DNA of 55,822 bases, from assembly GCF_000426925.1 (NCBI RefSeq), contig NZ_KE384678.1, positions 4,935 through 60,756 of the forward strand, read 5' to 3'. A program made the translations under genes and the position numbers. The notes under the pieces are model-generated. The model saw nothing but the letters and a program-made list of their open reading frames with translations, did not search any database and was not told where the DNA came from. This DNA is from Dolichospermum circinale AWQC310F. Lineage in GTDB: Bacteria > Cyanobacteriota > Cyanobacteriia > Cyanobacteriales > Nostocaceae. This document shows positions 25,946 to 34,093 of the stretch, piece after piece; positions within the stretch are counted from its first letter, which is position 1, and every line of letters starts with the position of its first letter.

Positions 25946-26702
25946 ACCCTGCTACTTATGGAAAAATGCACAATAGACAATTGAAAACTCATAACTGTCA
26001 ACTGACTAGATAAATTTTCCTCTACCCTTAAATGCTATACTAAATACCCAATTAGATATCTAGAAGCATTTTCTCACCAAGTGCGCCCGAAATCTACAAT
26101 AATAAAGATCGGGTTTGCCCTCGCTCCTGGTGTTTTACTGCTTACCTGATTGTTACCGATTCTACATAAAGGAAAATTTGGGGGTTTTCGGCAGTTTCTT
26201 AGGGTGAAGATATGGCTAAAGCCACGCTATGCTATCAGATACTGATGGCGTGAAATTACCTTCATTCTCAAGAACTAAACACCTGTGGTTAAATCTGTGT
26301 ATAGTTTTTGGGTGCTAACCTTGAGTTGTTCTTAGCCGTCTCTCACTAACCCATAATCTAAGTTACCGAATGGTTAATCATTGAGTATCAGGAGTGCATG
26401 ATGGGTATTGTTTAGATCAAACTAGGGGTCACGCCAGCAAAATCTGAAAATGTTGTGCTGTGAGAAGTCCCAAGGGGGAGATTTCTCCCACCGTAACCGC
26501 AACTATGGTTAAGGCCATGCTGCACTATCGGCAGGCTTACTTTCTCTAGAAAACACTACGCGCGAAGTAGAGGTAATTCCTGTCATCAAGGCAGACTGCC
26601 ATGAAGTTACCCAAGAGGAGGCAAGAGGCAATCATGCTATTCCCTGTTCTCTGTTCCCTATTCCCTAAAAAATGATGTTTTGACCAAAGGTCGGTTCACT
26701 GC
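25946..26702. other. Long intergenic region, possible structured RNA upstream of the RNase gene
   Basis: 757 bp with no credible gene. Pairable segments include CACCAAG (26075) with CCTGGTG (26126), enclosing CCCGA/TCGGG; GGGAGA with TCTCCC near 26475-26490; and GGCAGACTGCC near 26600. The stretch 26395-26640 is more GC-rich than other spacers. One copy of the GATAGC repeat is at 26211-26236. It may hold a leader RNA, an unassigned small RNA, or the end of a decayed mobile element. It matches none of RNase P, tmRNA or SRP RNA as I know them. Confidence 0.35.
26211..26236. repeat. GATAGC...GCCATA dispersed repeat
   Basis: TATGGCTAAAGCCACGCTAT followed by GCTATC. One of at least six related copies in the window, in both orientations. 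Confidence 0.7.
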
Positions 26703-29052
26703 ATGGAATTTTCAATCGCTACACTTCTTGCCAATTTCACAGATGATAAATTGGTGGCTCGTAAAGTTCTAGAAAAGAAACTAGGTTGTGAGGATGAAGC
26801 AAGTCTAGAAAAACTACAAATTACTTTGGATGTCTTGGAAAAAATTGGGCTTTTGGTTAAGGAACGGGGGAAATACCGCCGCATCACGGAGGAAGGCTTG
26901 ATTGAAGCGAAACTCCGTTGTTCCAGTAAGGGCTTTTGCTTTGCAATTCAAGACAGCGAAGGCTCGGAGGATATTTACATCCGCGAAAGTCATTTGAGTA
27001 ATGCCTGGAATGGGGACCGTGTATTAGTGAGAGTCCTCAAGGAAGGTAGTCGTCGGCGATCGCCAGAGGGTGAGGTGAAGTTGATTATGGAACGATCTAA
27101 TCACACTTTACTGGCAAGAATTAAGCAAGTAGATGGCGGTTTTCGGGCTGTTCCTTTAGATGACAGATTGCTGTTTGAACTGAAATTACAACTCAATAGC
27201 ATGAAGTTGGAAGCAGCAATTGATCACTTAGCTCACGTGGAAATCCTCCGCTATCCCCTAGCACAATATCCCCCCTTGGGCAGAGTGGTGCAAATTTTGG
27301 GTAGTGATGCTGAAGCCGCAGCCGATATAGATTTGGTAACTTGTAAACATGATTTATCCCGCACTTTCCCTGATTATGTCCTTGACGCAGCATCCAAGTT
27401 ACCCAAGAGACTCCTGAAGGCAGACCTGAAAAATCGTCTAGATTTACGTGATGTTTTGACTTTCACTATCAAAACTGTCAATGGTGATGAGTCTGTGTTT
27501 GAAAATGCCTTTAGTGTGGAAAAAACCAGCCCCGATGATTGGCGATTACTATTTCACATTACGGATGTTTCTCACTATATCCAACCAGATGAATCCCTAG
27601 ACAGGGAAGCACTCAAGCGCGGTAAGTCGGTGTATTTGGGAGAATTGTTACTACCAATGTTGCCACCAGTAGTAACGGAACGGTGTTCTTTAGTCCCTGG
27701 TAGCGATCGCCTGAGTATGACTCTCATAATTACCATTAATCCCCAATCGGGAGCAGTGGTAGAATGGGAAATCCACGAAAGTGTGATCAACGTCAACTAT
27801 GAGGTGAGTCCAGTAGAATTACATGACATTCTCTCAGGTGAAGTTACTAAAGTATCTGCCCAAGTACAGGAGCAATTACAAGACCTACAAACCTTAGCCG
27901 CTGCTATTAAACAGGTGCGCCTAAATCGTGGTAGCTTACGGTTGAATCTCCCCCCCCGTTCATAATCCCTACCATGATGAAGGGGCTTTGGGATCTGTTG
28001 TGGTTAATGACTTACCGGGGCGATCGCTAATAACTGAGTTGGTAATATTAGTTAATCAACTGATGGCCGATCACTTGAGCGCTCTGGGAGTCCCTTGTCT
28101 TTGGCGAGTCCAAGGCACACCTGACCCGGAAGATGTACAGGAAATGCTCAAACTAGCGGTTAATTTGGGTGTGGAATTAGGACTAGATCCAGAATTGGAA
28201 ATCCAACCCCTAGATTATCAACACTTAACGGCTGCTTTTGCTGATTCTCCTTCGGAACAAGTTCTCACCTATTTATTACAGGACACACTCAAACCCTCTG
28301 TCTACAGCACTACTAAAAGTTCTCATTTTGGACTGGCTTTGTCTCAATATGTTCACGTTACCTCCCCCTTACGTCGTTATCCAGATATTCTCCTGCAACG
28401 GGTGTATCATAATCTACTAGAATATGGGCGCGATCGTCGGAATACCCGCGTTAAAGAACGGATTAACCTGCGCCATTCTAATTGTCACGAAGAAATTAAT
28501 TGGAATGTTCTCCCTCCAGAACTACAACAAGAACTTCAAAGTGACTTAACCAGAGTGCTAGTACAGATTAACGACCGGGAAAAAGAAGTTCAAGAAGCTG
28601 AAGCCGATTTAGCCGGACTACAAAAAGCCTCATTAATGAAACAACGTATCGGTGAAATATTTACAGGGGTAATTACTGGTGTTCAATCCTACGGATTTTT
28701 TGTAGAAATTGAAGTACCAATAGAACCGCCCACAGAAGACAACTTAGCTAATACCTTACGGGTAGAAGGACTGGTTCACGTCAGTTCCCTGAAAGACGAT
28801 TGGTATGAATATCGCGCTAGACAACAGGCTTTATTTGGGCGGAAAAATCGCGCTTCCTACCGATTAGGCGATAGCTGTATGGTGCAAGTCAAGAGCGTTG
28901 ATTATTACCGCCAACAAATTGATTTAGTTACCGTTGGTGCTGATGGTTTACCCAAAAGTACGGGCGCAAATACGACTGATGACGATGCAGCAGATATTGA
29001 TCCACCAAATCAAACAGAATCTTTTGACCCGGAAATTGATGATCAGGAATAG
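26703..29052 (+). pseudogene. rnb: Ribonuclease II/R family exoribonuclease, interrupted by +1 shift at a C8 tract
   Basis: A 3'-5' exoribonuclease of the RNB family. The N-terminal part (from ATG 26703) has a winged-helix-like start and cold-shock-like domains. The RNB domain shows LFHITDVSHYIQPDES and SPLRRYPDILLQRVYHN. The S1 domain comes near the end (GEIFTGVITGVQSYGFFVEI to DSCMVQVKSVDYYRQQIDLV). The frame breaks at 27950-27957, eight consecutive C: as read, translation ends NLPPRS at 27965. With seven C it would read NLPPVHNPYHDEGALGSVVV and continue uninterrupted to 29052, about 783 residues, the expected length. This is therefore one gene with a homopolymer shift, caused by mutation, phase variation or sequencing error. 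ubiX follows. Confidence 0.85.
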
Positions 29053-29103
29053 TCAGTTGTTCTTTGTCAGTTGTTCTTTGTCAGTTGTTCTTTGCTGTGA
29101 ATC

Positions 29104-29382
29104 AATAACCACTGACCACTGATCACTGACCACTGACTACTGACCACTGACCACTAACCACTGACCACTGACTACTGACCACTGACCACTGACCACTGAC
29201 CACTGACCACTGACCAATAACCACTGACCACTGACCACTGACCACTGACCACTGACCAATAACCACTGACCACTGACCACTGACCACTGACCACTGACCA
29301 CTGACCACTGACCAATAACCACTGACCAATAACCACTGACCACTGACCAATGACCACTGACCACTGACCAATGACCAATAAA
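29104..29382. repeat. Long heptamer tandem array (CCACTGA)n
   Basis: About 38 units of ACTGACC, broken by ACTGACCAATAACC variants at several places and by CTGACTAC near 29136 and 29170. Because 7 is not a multiple of 3, all three minus-strand frames are open and encode repeats of the type SVVSGQW; these are artefacts. The array runs into the first codons of ubiX. It is of the short-tandem-repeat (STRR) type known in filamentous cyanobacteria. Confidence 0.95.
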
Positions 29383-29991
29383 ACCAAATCTTTAATCCTG
29401 GGCGTAACCGGGGCCTCTGGTCTAATTTACGCCGTTCGCGCCCTCAAATTCCTCTTAGCAGCAGAATATGAAATTGAATTAGTAGCCTCTAAATCAACTT
29501 ACACAGTTTGGCAAGCTGAACAGAAAATCCGAATGCCAGGAGAACCAGATAAACAAGAGCAATTTTGGCGAGAACAAGCGGAAGTTCCCCAACAAGGTAA
29601 ACTCCGCTGTCATCCTTGGAGTGACGTTGGTGCGGGTATTGCCAGTGGTTCTTTTCGCACCTTGGGCATGATCATTATTCCTTGTAGTATGAGTACAGTT
29701 GCCAAACTTGCAGTCGGACTAAGTTCCGACTTACTAGAACGAGCCGCAGACGTACAAATTAAAGAAGGACGTAAACTGGTAATTGTCCCCAGAGAAACTC
29801 CTTTTAGCTTAATTCATCTGCGTAACTTAACCACCCTAGCAGAAACAGGCGTGAGAATTGTTCCCGCTATTCCTGCTTGGTATCACAATCCTCAAACTAT
29901 TGAGGATTTGGTGGATTTTGTGGTTGCTCGTGCCTTAGATCAGTTGGATATTGATTGTATTCCTATACAGCGATGGCAAGGTCATTTGTAG
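29371..29991 (+). CDS. ubiX: Flavin prenyltransferase UbiX
   Basis: UbiX joins a dimethylallyl group to FMN to make the prenylated flavin used by UbiD decarboxylases, needed in cyanobacterial plastoquinone synthesis. The 206-residue protein has the flavin-binding start LILGVTGASGLIYAVRALKF, then PCSMSTVAKLAVGLSSDLLE, VPRETPFSLIHLRNLTTLAE, and PAIPAWYHNPQTIEDLVDFV, all family blocks. The ATG lies within the heptamer array (GACCAATGACCAATAAA), so there is no ordinary ribosome site. It probably depends on read-through from the upstream RNase gene or leaderless-like initiation. Confidence 0.95.
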   Translation: MTNKTKSLILGVTGASGLIYAVRALKFLLAAEYEIELVASKSTYTVWQAEQKIRMPGEPDKQEQFWREQAEVPQQGKLRCHPWSDVGAGIASGSFRTLGMIIIPCSMSTVAKLAVGLSSDLLERAADVQIKEGRKLVIVPRETPFSLIHLRNLTTLAETGVRIVPAIPAWYHNPQTIEDLVDFVVARALDQLDIDCIPIQRWQGHL

Positions 29992-29999
29992 TCAGTAAA

Positions 30000-30044
30000 A
30001 ATTAAAAATTAAAAATAGAAGAACTCAATTTTTAATTTTTAATT
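30000..30044. terminator. Perfect 17-bp AT-only inverted repeat downstream of ubiX
   Basis: AATTAAAAATTAAAAAT (30000-30016) and its exact complement at 30028-30044, loop 11 nt. It lies 9 bp after the ubiX stop. Its AT-only stem makes it a weak terminator, but its position is right. Confidence 0.4.
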
Positions 30045-30131
30045 CTGTTTTTAGTAAACTACCGCAGATTAACCCAGATAAAGATGGATAAATTTGATCA
30101 ACTTTATGATTTATTATGATTTATTATGATT

Positions 30132-30193
30132 TACAGCACTTCCCGGTGTTATGAGGTACATATTTAGCGGGCAAGATGCCCGCACTACAAGAG
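30132..30193. repeat. TACAGCACTTCCCGGTG element, copy 1
   Basis: 62 bp: TACAGCACTTCCCGGTG, TTATGAGGTACATATTTAGC, and a hairpin GCGGGCAAGATGCCCGC near the end. It is identical to 31048-31109 except for one base. Confidence 0.85.
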
Positions 30194-30228
30194 AAAACAT
30201 AAGATTTTTAAGGTGGAAGTGGTTGATG

Positions 30229-30254
30229 TATGGCTAACGCCACGCTATGCTATC
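30229..30254. repeat. GATAGC...GCCATA dispersed repeat
   Basis: TATGGCTAACGCCACGCTAT followed by GCTATC, 53 bp upstream of the LapA gene start. Confidence 0.7.
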
Positions 30255-30306
30255 GGCGATTTTACCCTCATGTATTTTTAACTCCTACTTTAACTTTAAA
30301 TTTTTT

Positions 30307-30933
30307 ATGGATGTAATTCGCTTAATTATTTTGGTGACAACAATCCTAGGACTAATAATCATATTAGTTCAAAATTTTGGGCGATCGCTGCCCCTAGTAT
30401 TTTTGGGAATGCAAAGTCAATCATTACCATTAGGATTGTGGGTTTTATTGAGTATAATCGCTGGTGTTTTTACATCTTTAGTAATTACCAGGTTATTAAA
30501 ATTTGCTACTAATTTGAATTTACAAGAACAACAATCTATACCCAAATCGCCACGGACTACTCCCCAGGGTGTTAAACAAAATACTCCACCCCCCAGCAGT
30601 CCCCCCCAAACTCCCGCGAGTCAATTTAATGATCAAGATGATTGGAATACAAATCAAGATCAAGATGATTGGGATGATGGTGAAAATTTAGAATCACTAC
30701 CAAAAACTTCTCCCACAAGTAATTCCCGAACTAGTTCCGTTTATTCCTACAGTTCCCAAGAACCTAAAAATACTGCTGTCGGTAAAACCGAGGCGATTTA
30801 TGATGCTGATTATCGGGTAATTATTCCTCCCTATAAAGAACCGAGCAAAAATCAAGTAGATGATGACGATTGGGATTTTTTTGAAGATGATGATTTTGAG
30901 GATAAGGACGAAAATAAACCGCCTAAACGCTAA
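30307..30933 (+). CDS. LapA-domain membrane protein with acidic disordered tail
   Basis: A 208-residue protein from ATG 30307. The N-terminal ~65 residues form a LapA/DUF1049 domain: two membrane helices (LIILVTTILGLIIILVQNFG; LGLWVLLSIIAGVFTSLVIT) separated by PLVFLGMQSQSLP. The remaining ~140 residues are low-complexity and disordered: proline/serine-rich, then strongly acidic (DDDWDFFEDDDFEDKDEN). Its role in cyanobacteria is unknown; LapA in other bacteria relates to envelope assembly. An upstream open stretch to 30247 comes from the dispersed repeat and is excluded. A second LapA protein is encoded at 49476. Confidence 0.85.
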   Translation: MDVIRLIILVTTILGLIIILVQNFGRSLPLVFLGMQSQSLPLGLWVLLSIIAGVFTSLVITRLLKFATNLNLQEQQSIPKSPRTTPQGVKQNTPPPSSPPQTPASQFNDQDDWNTNQDQDDWDDGENLESLPKTSPTSNSRTSSVYSYSSQEPKNTAVGKTEAIYDADYRVIIPPYKEPSKNQVDDDDWDFFEDDDFEDKDENKPPKR

Positions 30934-31047
30934 TTTAAGACTGTTGAAAAGAGATTTCCAACTTCATTCCCACTTTAAAGATAAGGTTCTGGTATCTGTG
31001 GAAAAGTTTGAATAATTCTGAGGAAAATTTATGGGCGATCGCCAAAT

Positions 31048-31109
31048 TACAGCACTTCCCGGTGTTATGAGGTACATATTTAGCGGGCAAGATGCCCGCA
31101 CCACAAGAG
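31048..31109. repeat. TACAGCACTTCCCGGTG element, copy 2
   Basis: Direct copy of 30132-30193 with one substitution. The two copies bracket the LapA gene. Confidence 0.85.
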
Positions 31110-31160
31110 TTTCATGATTCAACTTTGTACTTCATCAGATCGGAAACCGCTGTAAATTCT

Positions 31161-31733
31161 TTATTTAGCAGAATTATCAACAAAAATCAACCTAAATTGG
31201 GTATAAACTCCAGCCGTGCTTGGTCCAAGTTTAACATATTCATTAGATGCTGTAGTCCATCGCCCCGTTTCTTTATCAAAATATCCAAAGACTGCATAGA
31301 TTTCTGTACTTGTCTGTTTCCCATAGCTTCTATTGATAACTTGAACTGGAATCATATAAATATCCGTTTTGTATGCAGAAGGATATTTGGGTTTTTTTGG
31401 GATTTCAGAAACAACCTTGGGAATAGGTTGCAAAGAATTTAACAAGGAATTTATCTCATTAATGGCTAAAATTGGGTTAGGAATATTTACGAGCAGGGGG
31501 TCTTGCATTCCTTGATATTTATCTTGGAAATTACCATAGACAAATTTGATATTATAAGTCTTTCCTTCAAGCTTGATACCTTGAACACCAGTGATATTTT
31601 TTTGAGCATCATAAACTAAAGTAGCAGAACTTTCGGGTGTATTTTCATTTGCAGTAGTAACTATAGGATTAATAGTCAAAACCCCTAAAGATATGGATAA
31701 TGAGAACATTAGTCTACTGAGAAATTTTTTCAT
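31161..31733 (-). CDS. Secreted protein of unknown function
   Basis: A 190-residue protein with a signal peptide, MKKFLSRLMFSLSISLGVLT, cleaved about residue 29 (TTANE). AAGGATT lies before the ATG. The mature part is a beta-rich domain with YDAQKNITGVQGIKLEGKTY and NIKFVYGNFQDKYQG, then PVQVINRSYGKQTSTEIYAV and GRWTTASNEYVKLGPSTAGV. I do not recognise the family. It is convergent with the LapA gene. Confidence 0.72.
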   Translation of the reverse strand: MKKFLSRLMFSLSISLGVLTINPIVTTANENTPESSATLVYDAQKNITGVQGIKLEGKTYNIKFVYGNFQDKYQGMQDPLLVNIPNPILAINEINSLLNSLQPIPKVVSEIPKKPKYPSAYKTDIYMIPVQVINRSYGKQTSTEIYAVFGYFDKETGRWTTASNEYVKLGPSTAGVYTQFRLIFVDNSAK

Positions 31734-32002
31734 AGTTTTTTAATCCTTTTGATAAGTTATTACTTTTCAAACAAGTAGTTATTTTTAGGTGTTTATTTTA
31801 TACAATTTAGATTTATTAGATTTACAAACCTGCAATACGGAAATATTGCTAGTTTAAAAAGTTACGTTTATTGTTTGAATACTTACACAAGTTCTACGTT
31901 AAAAATGCCAAAAATTGATAAGAACTTTGTATTTATATCATAATTGCCAAAATTAATCAAAAAGGCCATAATAATTAATAATTTAACAGGAGAAAAAGAC
32001 TG

Positions 32003-32539
32003 GTGACTAATTTATTAAAAGGGGTTAACCTCTACTTAATTGGGATGATGGGAGTTGGGAAAACAACAGTAGGAAAATTACTCGCACAGGAAATCGGTTA
32101 TAGATTTGTTGATACAGATGAAATCATAGTTAAAGCAGCGGGTAAATCTATTAACGAAATATTTACCGAAAATGGTGAAGCTGATTTTCGTCAATTGGAA
32201 AGTGATGTTTTAGCTCAAGTCTGTGCCTATACTAAGTTAATTGTAGCTACCGGTGGCGGTATTGTCATGCAGCAGCAAAACTGGGGTTATCTTCATCATG
32301 GTTTGGTAGTTTGGTTAGATGTACCAATACAAATAATATTAGAGCGCTTGGCGGAAGATAATACAAGACCATTGTTACAAAATGCCGATCCTCATGGTAA
32401 ATTAAGCTTGCTTTTAGAACAACGTCAACATAAGTATTCCCAAGCTGATTTACATATTACCATTACTGCTGACGAAACACCAGAAGAGATTGCCACCCGC
32501 ATCCTAACAACAATTCCCAGTATTTTGAAAAAGCAATAA
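32003..32539 (+). CDS. aroK: Shikimate kinase
   Basis: Phosphorylates shikimate at the 3-hydroxyl with ATP in chorismate and aromatic amino acid synthesis. The 178-residue protein has Walker A LIGMMGVGKTTVGKLLA, the shikimate-binding DTDEII, FRQLES (ExxR region), GGGIV with ATGGG, and the lid DNTRPLLQ. The start is GTG at 32003, 10 bp after AGGAG (31988-31992), which fixes it. Full length for the family; single gene. Confidence 0.95.
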   Translation: MTNLLKGVNLYLIGMMGVGKTTVGKLLAQEIGYRFVDTDEIIVKAAGKSINEIFTENGEADFRQLESDVLAQVCAYTKLIVATGGGIVMQQQNWGYLHHGLVVWLDVPIQIILERLAEDNTRPLLQNADPHGKLSLLLEQRQHKYSQADLHITITADETPEEIATRILTTIPSILKKQ

Positions 32540-32593
32540 TTCCTGCTGGAAATAATCACAATTTGTATGTATTTGTACACCCGTATCTTATTC

Positions 32594-32701
32594 TACAGGG
32601 GTTTCCGCTCTTATGAGGTACATCTTAAGCCCCCTCCTCGCTTGCGGGGAGGGGGTTGGGGGTGGGGTTCTTGTACCTCATAACATCGGGAAGTGCTGTA
32701 T
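32594..32701. repeat. TACAGCACTTCC element, copy 3, inverted pair around a GC-rich core
   Basis: TTATGAGGTACA (32611-32622) and TGTACCTCATAA (32672-32683) are exact inverted repeats. The outer flanks TACAGGGGTTTCC and GGGAAGTGCTGTA extend the palindrome imperfectly. The core holds CCCCTCCTCGCTTGCGGGGA, a separate repeat also found near 49430. This copy shows the element is a palindrome of which copies 1 and 2 carry one arm. Confidence 0.8.
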
Positions 32702-32815
32702 CTATAAAAAGGCAGAGAAAGCGGGTAATTTCTTATCAAAAGAAAGATGTAAAATTGCCATATCAAGAGTTGAATAGAATTTATATTCTCTAGTCATCCT
32801 TTGTGGATAAAATCT

Positions 32816-33982
32816 ATGACTATATTTTCTCTTGATGAACTCAAAAATTTAGTCCAAAATCCTCAGTATCCCTGCGTTTCTCTGTATCTACCTGTGGAAA
32901 GATTGGGAGGAGAAACACGACAAAATCCCATTCGGTTTAAAAATTTAATTCGAGAAGCGGAAAAACGCTTAGATGAAATCGGTTTACGTCCTACGGAGTC
33001 GGTAAATTTGCTTAAACCAGCGATGGAATTAGATAATATTGGTTTTTGGGAAAATCAAAATCAAGGATTAGTAATTTTTAGTTCCCCCAATCTATTTCGT
33101 TACTATTGTTTACCAATTTCCTTTCCTCAATTGGCAATTGTTGGCAAAAATTTTCATATCAAACCTTTACTAGAACTGATTAATAATGATGGAAAATTCT
33201 ATATTTTGGCCTTGAGTCAAAATCATGTTAAATTTTACTCAGTAACGCGCTACAAATTGGATGAAATAGCAGTAGAAAATATGCCGCAAAATCTGGAGGA
33301 AACACTTCTAGAAGATGAATTTCAAAAAGGTGTACAGCACAGAATTGGTACACCTAGAAGTGTAAGTTATGCCGCTCAACAACCGGGTTCTGTCCATGGA
33401 CAGGGTAGTTCAGATCGGGAAAAACATGAGCGAGAGATTTTAAATTTTTGTTATGCAGTTGATACTGCATTACATGAAACTTTACGAGATGAAAAAGCCC
33501 CTTTAATATTAGCAGGGGTAGATTATTTATTACCAATTTACCAAAAGGCTAATACCTATCCACATTTTTTAGAAACAGGTATTACTGGTAATGTAGAACT
33601 GATGAAAACAGAAGAATTAAATCGTGCAGCTTGGGAAATTGTTTCTCCTTTATTTCAACAGGAATATGAAGATATAATGGCTGTTTATCTGCAATTAGCA
33701 GGGGAAGAAAGTACCAAGATTACCAATGACATAAAAACAATTATTCCGGCTGCATATTATCAAAGAGTTGATACCTTGTTTGTGCCTCTAAAACAACATA
33801 TATGGGGTAAATTTGATTTACCAAATGCCACAGTTGAGTTACACTCAGAACCAGCGCCAGATGATGAAGATATGTTAGATTTTGCCGTGATTCACACCAT
33901 ATTAAATGGTGGTAAAGTTTATACTCTTGAACCAGAAGCAATGCCTAGCGGAGTCAAAGTAGCGGCTATTTGCCGATATTAA
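32816..33982 (+). CDS. baeRF-family protein (bacterial release-factor-like)
   Basis: A 388-residue protein resembling the bacterial archaeo-eukaryotic release factor (baeRF) family. It shows VSLYLPVERLGGETRQNPIR and NLIREAEKRL, FWENQNQGLVIFSSPNLFRY, FYILALSQNHVKFY, then the central SVSYAAQQPGSVHGQGSSDRE, and the C-terminal eL30-like LPLILAGVDYLLPIYQ-type and AVIHTILNGGKVYTLEPEAM segments. Members are thought to act at ribosomes during stress or rescue; direct function is not established. The open frame begins at TTG 32801, but ATG 32816 is a better start. No operon partner. Confidence 0.8.
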   Translation: MTIFSLDELKNLVQNPQYPCVSLYLPVERLGGETRQNPIRFKNLIREAEKRLDEIGLRPTESVNLLKPAMELDNIGFWENQNQGLVIFSSPNLFRYYCLPISFPQLAIVGKNFHIKPLLELINNDGKFYILALSQNHVKFYSVTRYKLDEIAVENMPQNLEETLLEDEFQKGVQHRIGTPRSVSYAAQQPGSVHGQGSSDREKHEREILNFCYAVDTALHETLRDEKAPLILAGVDYLLPIYQKANTYPHFLETGITGNVELMKTEELNRAAWEIVSPLFQQEYEDIMAVYLQLAGEESTKITNDIKTIIPAAYYQRVDTLFVPLKQHIWGKFDLPNATVELHSEPAPDDEDMLDFAVIHTILNGGKVYTLEPEAMPSGVKVAAICRY

Positions 33983-34093
33983 TTTGATATTAATCTCTAG
34001 TGGTGTGTTTTCTTTCGTGGACAACGCACCCTATAAGAGTATGCAATTAGAAAATAGTCCCCTCCTTCCTGGCGCTGGGGTTAGAGATTAAAA

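Noticed and set aside
26395-26640. Known housekeeping RNA (RNase P, tmRNA, SRP, 6S)
   Set aside because: None of the conserved cores that I know were present; left as unassigned.
27988-29052. Separate gene for the C-terminal half of the RNase
   Set aside because: Its first codons are internal to the RNB domain; the frame continues from the upstream half with a one-base correction.
29104-29382. Possible CRISPR array
   Set aside because: Units are 7 bp and contiguous, with no spacers and no cas genes nearby.
29123-29387. Three overlapping minus-strand open frames encoding VSGQWSV repeats
   Set aside because: They arise because a 7-bp repeat without stop codons is open in all frames; no start signals and no protein character.
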